DNA from: Yponomeuta sedellus
Taxonomy: Eukaryota; Arthropoda; Insecta; Lepidoptera; Yponomeutidae
Direction of reading: 5' to 3'
Length of the DNA: 64,000 nucleotides
NCBI GenBank assembly: GCA_934045075.1
Contig: OW203722.1
Location: 26,379,226-26,443,225 of the forward strand
Shown here: positions 62,001 to 62,630 of the stretch, one piece after another
Position numbering within the stretch: position 1 is the first letter of the stretch
Layout of the letters: the number at the start of each line of letters is the position of its first letter
Notes under the pieces: model-generated
What the model was told of the DNA's origin: nothing
Database searches by the model: none
What the model saw: the letters and a program-made list of their open reading frames with translations, nothing else
Translations under genes and position numbers: made by a program

Positions 62001-62182
62001 AGCACAAAAGGTCCGCCCCGCAGGACGGCGTGCCGGACGCCATCGCGTCGCTGCTGAAGGCCAACATCCACGTGTGGCTGCTGACCGGCGACAAGCAGGA
62101 GACCGCCATCAACATCGCGCACTCCGCGCGGCTCATACACCCCGCCATGCCGCTCATCATACTCAACGAGGACAGCTTGGAC
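19946..62182 (+). CDS. ATP8A: ATP8A-type P4-ATPase phospholipid flippase, 5' two-thirds (14 exons)
   Basis: Multi-exon gene for a P4-type ATPase that moves aminophospholipids, chiefly phosphatidylserine, from the outer or lumenal leaflet to the cytosolic leaflet of Golgi, endosomal and plasma membranes; family members usually need a CDC50 subunit. Exons: 19946-20045, 37573-37705, 42075-42258, 42742-42902, 45818-46015, 47305-47429, 48062-48211, 49150-49262, 52066-52239, 54533-54713, 56527-56703, 58459-58640, 59717-59848 and 62024-62182. All introns are GT-AG, phases agree and the total is exactly 723 codons. Visible landmarks are NRISTAKYN before TM1, [10 protein letters not shown] after TM1, DGET (207-210), PISL in TM4 (374-377), DKTGT with catalytic Asp427, KGAD (Lys573) and TGDKQE (691-696). 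Order and spacing match the insect and vertebrate ATP8A subfamily better than ATP8B or ATP9-11. The remaining roughly 430 residues lie to the right of the window. Exon boundaries were called by eye from homology and splice consensus; exon 1 is the least certain. Confidence 0.9.
20046..21009. other. Start of intron 1, nothing recognised
   Basis: AT-rich intronic sequence without a supportable exon, RNA gene or named repeat. Confidence 0.5.
21010..21345 (-). repeat. 5S-derived SINE
   Basis: The tail starts at ggtatcaaccctttgtatgt. The head is at 21270-21343 (cacggtcacccatcctgcgc, gtttttgcttaacc, aaatcactaggttccac). Internal deletions remove part of the ctgtcttacaatcc module. Confidence 0.75.
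21346..22210. other. Intronic spacer, nothing recognised
   Basis: AT-rich intron sequence up to the TA target of the Tigger element. No gene or named repeat is supported. Confidence 0.5.
22213..24403 (-). mobile_element. Complete Tigger/pogo-type DNA transposon (2191 bp)
   Basis: Terminal inverted repeats of about 23 bp, CAGTGGACCCCCGGTAATCC at the left and its complement with one mismatch at the right, are flanked by a TA duplication (22211-22212 and 24404-24405). Both subterminal regions carry repeated TAATCCGGC or TAATCCGAC motifs in both orientations, which are candidate transposase-binding sites. The single minus-strand transposase gene is intact. TIR type, TA target and DDE protein agree on the pogo/Tigger group of Tc1/mariner. 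It lies in intron 1 of ATP8A in antisense orientation. Confidence 0.95.
22563..24137 (-). CDS. Tigger-type transposase, intact 524 aa
   Basis: Catalyses cut-and-paste movement of the surrounding element. Residues 8-60 form a psq-type helix-turn-helix ([17 protein letters not shown]), and residues 75-140 a CENP-B/Tc5-type DNA-binding domain ([15 protein letters not shown]). The DDE_1 catalytic domain has Asp178 in [10 protein letters not shown], Asp290 in [10 protein letters not shown] and Asp325 in IQPMDQNII, giving a DD34D spacing. The acidic C-terminus (about 430-480) is typical of the family. There are no internal stops or frameshifts and the length is normal for Tigger proteins. Because the TIRs are also intact, the element could be autonomous, or could have been so recently. 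Domesticated relatives (jerky, CENP-B) lack flanking TIRs, so this is a transposon copy rather than a host gene. Confidence 0.95.
   Translation of the reverse strand: MSSQTQKRKHKTLTIKEKCDILDRLNRNETFSSLASEYGVGRSTIYDIKKNHEKIKKFVSTTDCGPGKRQTLKKAEHPEVEEALYMWFLQERNRHAPISGPMLAMKAKFFYKEITKKDDFVASKGWLERFKSRHGIRLMTITGEKLSNDATCIEPFKLRFLQKVNDLNLDPSQVYNADESGLFWRVMPNKTFVSCNEKDVPGRKVSKERVTILPCANAAGTHALKMVVIGKSNKPRAFKNIDLPVHYYGQKSAWMTKDLFKKWFNECFVPEVRKWLKDHNFPQKALLLLDNAPGHPSEEELTTEDKCITAMFLPPNCTALIQPMDQNIIQFVKQDYKKNLLLRAVSKDQPIEKTLKEFNMKDLVFALSQSWSALPSSTIKSSWKKLWPDIITTPSNDPQISVTSEVIEQVSTETQISPEDLEVWCRGMDKEENVFLEMSDEDIIKEVSNNTTNDQEDNDDVIATAPQVTDQDAVNAFELGLQWAEENGTSYNELLLLRRLRDKALISRYNNLKQKKIDEYFKAS
24605..24690 (-). 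mobile_element. RTE-type LINE tail fragment
   Basis: acacgcctgtatgtcagagg, ggtaggcagagaccagggtc and gccacgatcctgacagac match the tail of the larger minus-strand fragment at 31945-32520. Confidence 0.6.
25146..25196. repeat. Perfect 21-bp inverted repeat
   Basis: tttgatattttggcgctgtaa and its exact complement are separated by 9 bases. The truncated LINE frame starts immediately after it, so the palindrome marks the 5' junction of the insertion. It may be an insertion-time rearrangement or an older foldback. Confidence 0.9.
25197..28190 (+). mobile_element. 5'-truncated CR1/L2-group LINE
   Basis: Non-LTR retrotransposon copy truncated within the endonuclease domain at about 25197. It retains an open reverse-transcriptase frame and a roughly 500-bp 3' untranslated region ending in ttaaataaatgtttttcttt repeats (about 28155-28190). 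A TCTAAATAGG SINE begins at the next base. The truncated endonuclease makes this copy non-autonomous. Confidence 0.85.
25200..27680 (+). CDS. LINE ORF2: partial endonuclease, reverse transcriptase, C-terminal domain
   Basis: An open frame of about 827 codons with no stop; the first ATG-type start is internal, so the frame enters from the truncated 5' side. Order: the end of an AP-type endonuclease ([18 protein letters not shown] near 25285), a linker, then the reverse transcriptase with [26 protein letters not shown] and the catalytic LYADDLQLY (near 26830), thumb motif SLNPSKSK, and a C-terminal block ending in [11 protein letters not shown] and [10 protein letters not shown]. The C-terminal block and RT signatures place it in the CR1/L2/Daphne group rather than Jockey or RTE. 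It would have served target-primed reverse transcription. The uninterrupted frame suggests recent insertion. Confidence 0.88.
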   Translation, partial: PPWLSADTFFDALTESVTSFKDYDRLILLGDFNIDFSNSSDRYFIPLTQLLKTLGLTQLIHDATHFTDHSETTIDLVCTDAKVISVNVRYKPDLGQHAFITVTLDIKKTKTKPTKITYRPIKDIDVDLFNKHLDAMDWDGIKQLDNVDDMVRHFSDYVINLFNLHAPEKTITVKEAPHPWLTNNVRFMMSLRDKAHDRYKTTKTDAHKQFYKDLKHQVNVAIHYEKKAFFDSHINKNVNDSKTLWKTLKRNVLPAKKDCDLPSHLQDPDMINRHFLNIPGNTDVTISNLTYYEYHRHSDAKFHMTTIREDQLFRLVKNIKTSARGIDNISIDMLTMTLPNTVDIILTIINKSILTRTYPTDWKIAKVTPLPKKPHPAQVSDLRPVIILPCTSKIIERVVCDQLSEYLERASVLPELQSGFRKGRGTATALLDVVDNVLASRDVGKSTLLVLLDFSRAFDCLNIPLLLSKMSYYGLDRAAVEWFDSYLSGRAQIVNLRKADGSTVFSAPYPLSRGVPQGSILGPLLFILYSADIVSSVVHCNYHLYADDLQLYISCAPEETEIAVGKLNEDLDRIAAWSHKNCLSLNPSKSKYLILGSEAQIGKSANRIAQTGPVCIRGVPIEQVTEARNLGLLMDGQLRFENHIVDVVGNCFYRLKVLYRIRDYLGEDMRVKLCESLILSKLNYCDVVYGGCLLRRSERLIQRVQNACARFCFRIPPRTHVTPYLNDANLLKMSARRKLHLAGLLFGVIKTETPEYLFNKLQWSRNKYKHKMRTAIPAHRTAAFCGSFRFAASKCWNDIPPPLQVLTSKYTFKVKLKGYLLTSQKS
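28193..28441 (+). repeat. TCTAAATAGG tRNA SINE, full-length reference copy
   Basis: Layout: leader ggggctgtaagtgatgcaat, then gtaaagaggttcgaaatttc, a tRNA-like cloverleaf (28296-28367) with anticodon stem CTGGC/GCCAG and loop ACGGATA, B-box gggttcgaatcccgg, then the tail ttagcctctaaataggtttt and tagcacgggttagtgc. The head folds like a tRNA but is embedded in a repeated element, so it is a SINE promoter and not a tRNA gene. At least nine other copies or derivatives are in this window. Confidence 0.85.
28442..30609. other. Intron 1 spacer
   Basis: No coding feature supported. Small foldbacks occur at about 29417-29466 (tgcacggtcagaacaat / attgttctgaaggtgca) and 29589-29615 (ctgtaattac / gtaattacag). 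The stretch 30080-30340 is GC-richer with CCAAT-like motifs and a short ATG frame running into GTACAT, too weak to call an exon. Confidence 0.4.
30610..30725 (+). mobile_element. LINE C-terminal remnant
   Basis: The plus strand reads [19 protein letters not shown] followed by WRALGKAFV and a stop, the standard C-terminal signature (W.DDL..IAG..WM..A.D...W..LGEAFV) of common insect LINE proteins. The upstream frame is lost. Confidence 0.65.
30726..31944. other. Intron 1 spacer
   Basis: AT-rich, nothing recognised apart from a short CG-rich patch at 31665-31735 (ccgccgccgacgccgccgtc) without a convincing frame. Confidence 0.45.
31945..32520 (-). mobile_element. RTE-type LINE ORF2 C-terminal fragment
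   Basis: The minus-strand frame 31976-32332 reads [40 protein letters not shown] and [13 protein letters not shown], the recurrent C-terminus of lepidopteran endonuclease/reverse-transcriptase LINEs. Sequence up to 32520 continues the same element without an open frame. Shorter copies of its 3' tail are at 24605, 37022, 42425 and 58925. Confidence 0.75.
32521..34619. other. Intron 1 spacer with one foldback
   Basis: Mostly AT-rich with no gene. A 20-bp perfect inverted repeat, gtgacagaacgcttacttag and its complement (about 33069-33142), lies in a degraded foldback unit related in motif (gaatttcactaagtaa) to the one at 45530-45612. Confidence 0.5.
34620..34725 (+). repeat. TCTAAATAGG SINE, snap-back derivative
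   Basis: aggctaaaaatt in reverse sense joins directly to ggcacggatagccagaggtc, i.e. the copy starts at the anticodon hairpin of the SINE head and continues through tcgcgggttcgagtcccggc to ctctaaataggttttt. The inverted left arm is shortened. Confidence 0.75.
34726..37021. other. Intron 1 spacer, nothing recognised
   Basis: No supportable exon or RNA gene. The GC-richer patch at 35935-36065 (ggcggtcacggactcctggg onwards) has no matching splice signals or family similarity that I can see. Confidence 0.45.
37022..37520 (-). repeat. RTE LINE tail joined to a SINE body
   Basis: 37022-37350 repeats the RTE-LINE 3' region in the minus orientation (acgcctgtatcccagaggag, gccacttgccacgatcctga, catgtccaaaccaactcaac). 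From about 37353 a plus-sense SINE body follows (cattaacagtaaacgaaaat, cgtggtgatcaagactt). It ends about 50 bp before exon 2. Confidence 0.6.
37573..37705 (+). CDS. ATP8A: ATP8A exon 2 (residues 34-78)
   Basis: The acceptor cccccag is followed by [13 protein letters not shown], then [20 protein letters not shown]. The NRISTAKYN block just before TM1 is diagnostic of P4-ATPases. The donor is aa|GTGAGT, phase 2; the split Asn codon is completed by exon 3. Confidence 0.92.
38280..38469. mobile_element. PIF/Harbinger-like MITE (190 bp)
   Basis: Long terminal inverted repeats of about 70 bp begin GGGCCGGTTTCACA at the left and end TGTGAAACAGGCCC at the right. The element is flanked by TTA duplications (38277-38279 and 38470-38472), the 3-bp target typical of PIF/Harbinger. 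The core at 38355-38390 is non-coding. Confidence 0.85.
38829..38842 (+). promoter_or_regulatory. RFX X-box-like motif
   Basis: GTAGCCATGGCAAC fits the X-box pattern GTNRCC-N(0-3)-RGYAAC bound by RFX factors. It lies in a GC-richer stretch (38810-39060) about 235 bp upstream of the candidate alternative first exon. The match is direct; binding and function are inferred only. Confidence 0.3.
39077..39195 (+). CDS. ATP8A: Candidate alternative first exon of ATP8A
   Basis: An ATG with A at -3 opens 39 codons beginning [17 protein letters not shown] and rich in Lys ([17 protein letters not shown]). It ends at a GTAAGT donor in phase 2, exactly the phase needed by the acceptor of exon 3. The resulting protein would replace exons 1-2, including NRISTAKY, while keeping all membrane domains. 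A short upstream ATG frame (MILI, stop) precedes it, and GC content is raised upstream. The base before the donor is A rather than G, and no homologous N-terminus is known to me, so a chance frame or an unrelated short ORF (it would end PEQ-stop if unspliced) is possible. Confidence 0.3.
39865..40325 (+). repeat. 5S-derived SINE with internal partial duplication
   Basis: The head is well preserved (gagtcaagtaacaacaggcg, cggtcaggtccaggatgggtgaccgtc in the region 39910-39960). The tail module (tctgacagt...cgccac, caacccgg...ttggc) occurs twice, at about 40090-40145 and 40178-40260, before the usual end gggttgatatcgat. This looks like a second, truncated copy inserted into or recombined with the first. 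Confidence 0.75.
40355..40508. mobile_element. MITE with 36-bp terminal inverted repeats
   Basis: The left arm atatcgtcgttcatattgca continuing aaacgttctatgtcaa is repeated inverted at 40473-40508 with a single mismatch. The total is 154 bp with an AT-rich core. It lies directly after the SINE. Confidence 0.85.
40555..40665 (-). repeat. TCTAAATAGG SINE fragment with inverted tail
   Basis: aatgcactaactaggttttt, then acgggctaaggacaatttta and ggctaaaaattccacccatg, ending in a decayed B-box (ctggactcgaaccccgc). Tail pieces in both senses again indicate a snap-back derivative. Confidence 0.6.
41668..41870 (+). mobile_element. Possible Tc1/mariner transposase remnant
   Basis: The plus frame contains [16 protein letters not shown]. 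This resembles the catalytic [18 protein letters not shown] block of Tc1-like transposases with the conserved Gly-Ala-Pro-His part lost. There are no TIRs and the surrounding frame is weak. Confidence 0.3.
42075..42258 (+). CDS. ATP8A: ATP8A exon 3 (residues 78-139): TM1-TM2
   Basis: The acceptor gtccgcag is followed by [20 protein letters not shown]1 ([18 protein letters not shown]) and TM2 ([19 protein letters not shown]). The [10 protein letters not shown] motif and EQFRR block are P4 hallmarks; TM1-TM2 form part of the lipid entry path. The donor GTGAGT is phase 0. A decayed copy of this exon follows in the intron. Confidence 0.95.
42276..42380 (+). pseudogene. Decayed duplicate of exon 3 in intron 3
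   Basis: Starting 17 bp after the exon 3 donor, gctgctccaactgctt, ctctgctgcagcaagtatct, acgcccacggatctatgg and acgctcatgcagttcatcct follow the order of exon 3 positions 42117-42227 with scattered substitutions and indels. It could not encode TM1-TM2. Confidence 0.85.
42425..42530 (+). mobile_element. RTE LINE tail fragment, opposite orientation
   Basis: ctgtcaggatcttaggatgt, ggcacactctctgcctacca and ggcatacaggcgtgcgttat are the complement of the tail motif seen at 31945-32040 and 37022. Confidence 0.55.
42742..42902 (+). CDS. ATP8A: ATP8A exon 4 (residues 140-193): start of actuator domain
   Basis: ttcctttgcag precedes [13 protein letters not shown], then [18 protein letters not shown] and [11 protein letters not shown]. 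The VGD..R and [10 protein letters not shown] elements are conserved in the A domain of P4-ATPases. The donor GTGAGA is phase 2. Strong GC bias compared with the flanks. Confidence 0.95.
43085..43985 (-). mobile_element. CR1-like LINE C-terminal fragment, interrupted
   Basis: Two minus-strand blocks belong together: 43790-43965 ([40 protein letters not shown]) and 43149-43358 ([27 protein letters not shown]). Between them [23 protein letters not shown] sequence is present at about 43450-43530. This is the RT thumb and C-terminus of a CR1-type LINE. It is split by the hairpin insertion at 43544-43776 and has lost its frame. Confidence 0.75.
43544..43776. mobile_element. Hairpin insertion with 12-bp target duplication
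   Basis: Inserted in the LINE remnant and flanked by ctggtatggtaa at 43532-43543 and 43777-43788. It contains direct repeats of gatttatgctcgtttattac (from 43565 and 43625) and their complement (to 43724), making a long hairpin around ccaacgttccggcac / gtgccgaaacgttgg. The left end reads attaaaactgtttttatac. The 12-bp duplication suggests a retroposition-type insertion. A related piece is at 52320-52395. Confidence 0.75.
43986..45529. other. Intron 4 spacer
   Basis: No supportable exon. The frame at 44226-44459 has no recognisable motif. A ttagggttccctagtcaact...tataagagtttcgc block at 45190-45245 resembles a common lepidopteran interspersed repeat. Confidence 0.4.
45530..45612. repeat. Small foldback element
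   Basis: ttgaattgaaaatttcgcta followed by agtaaatagttac is mirrored by gtatttacttactgaaattc and tcaattcag around a ttaa centre. It is related in motif to the foldback at about 33069-33142. Confidence 0.65.
45818..46015 (+). CDS. ATP8A: ATP8A exon 5 (residues 193-259): actuator domain with DGET
   Basis: The acceptor cgttccag is followed by [20 protein letters not shown] and later [20 protein letters not shown] residues. DGET (residues 207-210) is the dephosphorylation motif of the A domain, whose Glu positions the hydrolytic water. The donor GTGAGT is phase 2. The donor is part of a SINE target-site duplication, so a second copy of it lies at 46226-46237. Confidence 0.96.
46027..46225 (-). 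repeat. 5S-derived SINE inserted at the exon 5 donor
   Basis: 5'-truncated reverse-strand copy (atatcaacccttgtatctcc to gccattacatgacag). It is flanked by 12-bp duplications ggtgagttatct at 46015-46026 and 46226-46237. The duplicated target is the exon 5 splice donor itself. Confidence 0.9.
46226..46719. other. Intron 5 spacer
   Basis: AT-rich intron sequence, nothing recognised except the duplicated donor at its left end. Confidence 0.5.
46720..47288 (+). repeat. 48-bp tandem array ending at the exon 6 acceptor
   Basis: About twelve units of cccgagctgtgggcctataa, atgaagtgacccggcagtaa, tattcctt (48 bp), with slight divergence and one short unit near 46741-46769. The last partial unit runs into ttaatggcccgcag, the real acceptor. 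Each unit contains cccggcag or cccggtag, aligned with the genuine gcccgcag, so the array supplies many acceptor-like AGs. Confidence 0.9.
47305..47429 (+). CDS. ATP8A: ATP8A exon 6 (residues 259-301)
   Basis: Encodes [20 protein letters not shown], then [20 protein letters not shown], the highly conserved end of the actuator domain leading to TM3 (LRGxxLRNTxW, VVYTGHxTKLMxNS). The donor is gtacct, phase 1. Confidence 0.96.
47525..47669. repeat. Perfect 69-bp palindrome of a tRNA SINE
   Basis: The left arm 47525-47593 and right arm 47601-47669 are exact complements. They run from acaatttaaaaacctattta to the anticodon stem, and the 7-base centre acggata is the anticodon loop of the SINE head. 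The full-length reference copy is at 28193-28441. Confidence 0.95.
47670..48061. other. Remainder of intron 6
   Basis: AT-rich intronic sequence, nothing recognised. Confidence 0.5.
48062..48211 (+). CDS. ATP8A: ATP8A exon 7 (residues 301-351): TM3
   Basis: cctgttccag precedes [19 protein letters not shown], then the hydrophobic TM3 segment [17 protein letters not shown] and AGSDWYIGL. It matches the ERxTNxQI-TM3-W..DWY region of ATP8A. The donor is GTGAGTACC, phase 1, and is repeated downstream as part of a 38-bp array. Confidence 0.94.
48193..48780 (+). repeat. 38-bp tandem array of the exon 7 donor
   Basis: The unit is gtgagtaccgccgctgccgc followed by actggcacatcggcctgc: 19 bases of intron plus a slightly diverged copy of the last 19 bases of exon 7. 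Copies start at 48212, 48250, 48288 and so on to about 48743, around 14 in all, with one 1-bp deletion near 48470 and increasing decay at the right. Each early unit carries an intact GTGAGT donor. The long frames read across it on the minus strand are repeat artefacts. Confidence 0.95.
48815..49120 (+). other. Unidentified 100-codon open frame in intron 7
   Basis: Open from 48815 to a stop at 49118-49120 but without an ATG near its beginning. It contains [16 protein letters not shown] followed by a hydrophobic segment ([17 protein letters not shown]) that could span a membrane. It ends 30 bp before exon 8. It matches no family I recognise. It could be a decayed exon of a retrotransposed gene or chance. 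Confidence 0.25.
49150..49262 (+). CDS. ATP8A: ATP8A exon 8 (residues 351-388): TM4 with PISL
   Basis: ttgtcgcag precedes [20 protein letters not shown], then [20 protein letters not shown] in TM4 replaces the PEGL of ion-pumping P-type ATPases and its Ile forms part of the hydrophobic gate for lipid passage. The donor is GTCAGT, phase 0. Confidence 0.96.
49285..49636 (-). repeat. 5S-derived SINE with target duplication
   Basis: Near full-length reverse-strand copy, tail ttccaacccttttatatccc, head at about 49555-49625 (ccgttacctatcctgcacct, gcctgttgcttaactcaag). It is flanked by gcccttgtggtcg (from about 49271) and gcccttatggtcg (from about 49638), one mismatch, consistent with a 13-bp target duplication. 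It lies 20 bp downstream of the exon 8 donor. Confidence 0.8.
49637..50159. other. Intron 8 repeat-like sequence
   Basis: Contains ttccgtccgtctgtctgact, atctcggaaacacgtggac and ctcgagattctttag repeats (about 49770-49825), resembling interspersed repeats common in Lepidoptera. No gene. Confidence 0.4.
50160..50905. repeat. GC-rich tandem array, roughly 153-bp period
   Basis: About four diverged units built from ctcggccttcggcctcg blocks, gccgcggcgggg, gcggagctcggcctgcggcc and tttgctcttgcgctggtact. The last motif recurs at 50431, 50584 and 50765. Several frames on both strands stay open (for example 50253-50906 minus, Arg/Pro/Ala-rich), but this follows from base composition and repetition, and no protein family is visible. 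Confidence 0.85.
50906..51543. other. Unclassified repeat-like sequence next to the GC array
   Basis: Two related blocks contain atctcggccgccatcttgaa and tatctgcgccgccattttga, and later atttcatccgaatcggccgg and ttttcgtccaaatcttaccg. The alternation of such phrases resembles an ancient interspersed repeat. No coding call. Confidence 0.35.
51544..51993 (+). mobile_element. Solo LTR, 450 bp, ATAT target duplication
   Basis: Begins TGTCGCGGTCC and ends CCCGTAACA (TG...CA ends), flanked by ATAT at 51540-51543 and 51994-51997. Internal promoter features are a TATA box (gatataaatag, about 51748) and an arthropod initiator tcagt (51778-51782) about 30 bp further on. A poly(A) signal aataaa lies near 51932. 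ATAT targets are typical of insect Ty3/gypsy errantivirus-type elements. No internal region remains, so it is a solo LTR left by LTR-LTR recombination. Confidence 0.85.
52066..52239 (+). CDS. ATP8A: ATP8A exon 9 (residues 389-446): phosphorylation site
   Basis: cgcag precedes [37 protein letters not shown] and [18 protein letters not shown]. Asp427 of DKTGT (codon at 52180-52182) is the phosphorylated catalytic residue of all P-type ATPases. The donor is GTCAGC, phase 0, followed by a (CA)n tract 13 bases on. Confidence 0.97.
52252..52290. repeat. (CA)n microsatellite beside the exon 9 donor
   Basis: CA repeat with occasional T interruptions, starting about 12 bp after the exon 9 splice site. 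CA-rich tracts near donors can act as splicing enhancers (hnRNP L sites), so length variation could matter; that is inference. Confidence 0.9.
52320..52395. repeat. Fragment related to the hairpin insertion at 43544
   Basis: ttaaaactgtttttacacgg and caattttccaacgtttcggc are shared with the 43544-43776 element; the middle is replaced by a short gata repeat. Confidence 0.6.
52405..52760 (-). repeat. TCTAAATAGG SINE with nested repeat and inverted tail
   Basis: The minus-strand SINE head (ggattcgaacccccgacctc, cgactcaccggcatcagtga) is flanked on the left by tail sequence split by a module shared with 500-610 (cactacagcgtcggagtggt, at 52439-52556). On the right the tail is inverted (ttttagcctctaaataggtt, ccttagcgcgggttagtgca). 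Confidence 0.7.
52761..53396. other. Intron 9 spacer
   Basis: AT-rich, nothing recognised apart from a short hairpin-like ctcccgacattaaagtcgtcgggcg at about 52990. Confidence 0.45.
53397..53582 (+). repeat. TCTAAATAGG SINE with deleted anticodon arm
   Basis: Starts with the same leader as 28193 (ggggctgtaagtgatgcaa). In the head, gtcggaaagag joins directly to gccagaggtcgcgggttc, removing cgctggcacggata, i.e. most of the anticodon arm. The tail is cut at ctctaaataggttt. Confidence 0.8.
53585..54040 (-). mobile_element. LINE C-terminal remnant
   Basis: Close relative of 18692-19445: aactaggtgtccatttcaaa, tcagggattttattatagaa, gccccatgaaggatgtatt and cattgtgttggctacctaaa. The minus-strand reading resembles a CR1-type C-terminus. 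It abuts the SINE. Confidence 0.55.
54041..54532. other. End of intron 9
   Basis: AT-rich. agataagataaagataaaag at about 54102 resembles a LINE A-rich tail. No exon visible before 54533. Confidence 0.45.
54533..54713 (+). CDS. ATP8A: ATP8A exon 10 (residues 447-507): nucleotide-binding domain start
   Basis: The acceptor gcggccag is followed by [20 protein letters not shown], then [19 protein letters not shown] and NYHAASP. It matches the insect ATP8A segment that follows the phosphorylation domain, with the YHAASPDE motif completed by exon 11. The donor is ccag|GTACGAGCGG, phase 1. This donor is repeated eleven more times at 45-bp spacing, all in frame. Confidence 0.95.
54714..55218 (+). repeat. 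45-bp perfect tandem array of the exon 10 donor
   Basis: Eleven essentially identical units of gtacgagcggttcctacgcc, gtcaactaccacgccgcctc, gccag start at 54714 and end at a twelfth donor at 55209. Each unit is the last 27 or so bases of exon 10 preceded by 18 bases of intron start. The unit is 15 codons with no stop, so the exon 10 frame remains open to 55264 and reads repeats of [15 protein letters not shown]. Lack of divergence implies very recent expansion or an assembly effect. Confidence 0.97.
55264..56020. other. Intron 10 spacer
   Basis: No gene or named repeat supported. A short catcatcatcatcag run (about 55697) precedes a stretch with dispersed-repeat character. Confidence 0.45.
56021..56320 (+). 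repeat. Two 150-bp units carrying decayed exon 11 starts
   Basis: Units 56021-56170 and 56171-56320 share atgttaagtgtttgatagtc, tcactttaccgtggtggtca and gtattggtgttgtcaga. Their last 60 bases align with the end of intron 10 and the start of exon 11: ttgtcagaaaagcgcgcact and ggcgcggcgacatttaccta in unit 1, and agaagcgcgcactagattgt and cggcgtcatttggctacgtt in unit 2. Confidence 0.85.
56331..56431 (-). repeat. 5S-derived SINE, 3' fragment
   Basis: gtctccactgctggggcacg, cgggtctcttcctgcaacg and caccacgggaaccaagtccg are tail modules in reverse. The copy ends abruptly at tgtggaggat, where a duplicated piece of exon 11 begins. Confidence 0.75.
56432..56471 (+). pseudogene. Near-identical 40-bp copy of exon 11 start
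   Basis: gcgcgctagtgctgggcgcg followed by gcgtccttcggctacgtgtt is identical to exon 11 at 56533-56572. It lies about 100 bp upstream of the true position and lacks the preceding acceptor. It is much younger than the decayed copies at 56021-56320. Confidence 0.95.
56527..56703 (+). CDS. ATP8A: ATP8A exon 11 (residues 507-566): nucleotide-binding domain
   Basis: gtccccag precedes [20 protein letters not shown], then [20 protein letters not shown]. The SPDExALV and EFTSxRKRMSVIVR motifs are the core of the N domain, in which the conserved Phe and Arg contact ATP. The donor is GTGAGC, phase 1. Confidence 0.96.
56745..56870 (-). repeat. tRNA-headed SINE, decayed
   Basis: gtggtgggaaccagaaacga, tgtcacaaacttgtaaacat, ccaagacctgggggtttttt and a damaged head (ccggggttccaaacgggatc) correspond to 15652-15816. 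Confidence 0.7.
57040..57235 (+). repeat. tRNA-type SINE body
   Basis: acggtgaaggagaacgtcgt, cgctcgtaattgataatccg, acacgtagtgattaaactta and cccgtgccctgcagtggacg follow the usual module order of the gaaggaaaacatcgtgagg SINE. The head is not evident. Confidence 0.65.
57709..58416. mobile_element. 708-bp foldback element with Tc1-like remnant
   Basis: Terminal inverted repeats of about 120 bp begin ACAGGGTGTCTCATTCAAAT. A second inverted repeat pair lies inside (tttctatttagatatcgat, agacatttactgcttaag and related). ATAT flanks both ends (57705-57708, 58417-58420), although TA with slightly longer TIRs is also possible. The central unpaired part, read on the minus strand (about 58060-58135), gives [20 protein letters not shown], a C-terminal signature of Tc1-like DDE transposases. 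Confidence 0.8.
58459..58640 (+). CDS. ATP8A: ATP8A exon 12 (residues 566-626): KGAD motif
   Basis: gtgtgcag precedes [17 protein letters not shown], then a Gly/Ala-rich run (AGGGAGGGGAAGAA), then [20 protein letters not shown]. Lys573 of KGAD contacts the nucleotide. The Gly/Ala run, encoded by a nearly pure GC stretch at 58513-58551, is an expansion of a loop that is charged in other ATP8A proteins. The donor GTGCGG is weak, phase 0. Confidence 0.95.
58691..58914 (+). mobile_element. Structured 224-bp element, copy 1
   Basis: Almost identical to 61673-61895. The first half has imperfect inverted ends (gtacattacacaactagggt / acctcccgtgttgtgtac) around ggccgagatcgcagaagttt. The second half forms another hairpin (ttggccagaaagcggc / gccactttattgccagg). 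Non-coding. Confidence 0.85.
58925..59080 (-). mobile_element. RTE LINE tail fragment
   Basis: tcgcgcctgtatcccagagg, gccacttgccacgagcctga and cgttcataagtcgttggatg repeat the tail at 31945-32060 in the same orientation. Confidence 0.65.
59088..59445 (-). repeat. 5S-derived SINE, near full length
   Basis: Tail agatatcaactatgtcccca; head at about 59355-59442 (acggtcacccatcctacgcc, gcctgttgttgcttaacaca, cggtccgactaggccacgag). Good preservation throughout. Confidence 0.8.
59717..59848 (+). CDS. ATP8A: ATP8A exon 13 (residues 627-670)
   Basis: ccgcag precedes [20 protein letters not shown], then [31 protein letters not shown] closes the N domain and enters the second half of the P domain and is strongly conserved. 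The donor GTGAGG is phase 0 and is repeated in a 59-bp array. Confidence 0.97.
59849..60180 (+). repeat. 59-bp tandem array of exon 13 end plus donor
   Basis: Units of gtgagggggg(g) plus about 47 bases of the exon 13 end (acaacctgcgactactgggc, gccaccgccatcgaggataa, actgcag). Donors at 59849, 59908, 59967 and 60026 are evenly spaced by 59 bp; two shorter, diverged units have donors at about 60075 and 60123. A final copy decays at gaggacaagctgggg. Confidence 0.95.
60181..61672. other. Intron 13 spacer
   Basis: Mostly AT-rich, nothing recognised. A short inverted pair caatggtgatgtcatt-like (about 60755-60800) and tattattatta runs are present. The minus-strand frame at 60834-61202 shows no family features. 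Confidence 0.45.
61673..61895 (+). mobile_element. Structured 223-bp element, copy 2
   Basis: Direct-orientation twin of 58691-58914 differing at only a few positions (for example acaattag for acaactag, gacttaaat for gacgtaaat). The two copies bracket exon 13 and are 2982 bp apart. Confidence 0.85.
61925..62000 (+). mobile_element. Small LINE C-terminal fragment
   Basis: The frame reads [20 protein letters not shown], a frequent terminal phrase of lepidopteran LINE proteins (tgccaagcagtgggacacaa). It ends 24 bp before the exon 14 acceptor. Confidence 0.5.
62024..62182 (+). CDS. ATP8A: ATP8A exon 14 (residues 671-723): P domain TGDK
   Basis: gccccgcag precedes [20 protein letters not shown], then [18 protein letters not shown] and [16 protein letters not shown] is the conserved P-domain motif whose Asp693 helps organise the active site. 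The donor is GTCAGT, phase 0. The next exon should begin with the segment before the C-terminal GDGAND motif and lies past the window, or in its last 1.8 kb in a form I cannot see. Confidence 0.96.
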
Positions 62183-62209
62183 GTCAGTACTTAGTTACGA
62201 TAATTAAAT

Positions 62210-62375
62210 ACAATGAAAAGGTTTTATTCTAAGTAGACTGCGGCTTAATGAACGTTACAATTTAAACTAGGTGTCCATTTCAAAATCTAGATCATTTTGG
62301 AGAAAAAATGGACGAAAAAACTCCAAATTAGTCTTTTCAAAGTCCTTAATTAACATAGTTTACATACTTACGAGT
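62210..62375 (-). mobile_element. LINE remnant, third copy
   Basis: aatgaaaaggttttattcta, aactaggtgtccatttcaaa and gtcttttcaaagtccttaat match 53585 onwards and 18692 onwards. Only the outer part is kept. Confidence 0.55.
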
Positions 62376-62630
62376 AGATACTCCTTTATAATAGCTGGCC
62401 GGCACCGTCCAGGCAAGTTTGACTTATTATAAAGGAAATCGTTACGTTCTTTTTAGGTTTCAGTCGATTTGAGACCCAGAGCTAGGCTAAGGTTTCGATG
62501 AAAAAAAGATAATAAAAAGAAAGTATTGTTTCTAATTCAGAGTTTCAATAAGTAGATCGCTACAGTATACTGGGAGACTGTGGGGGACGGGTGGGGACAA
62601 ACAGGAGAATACATTTCTAGGTACTCGTCT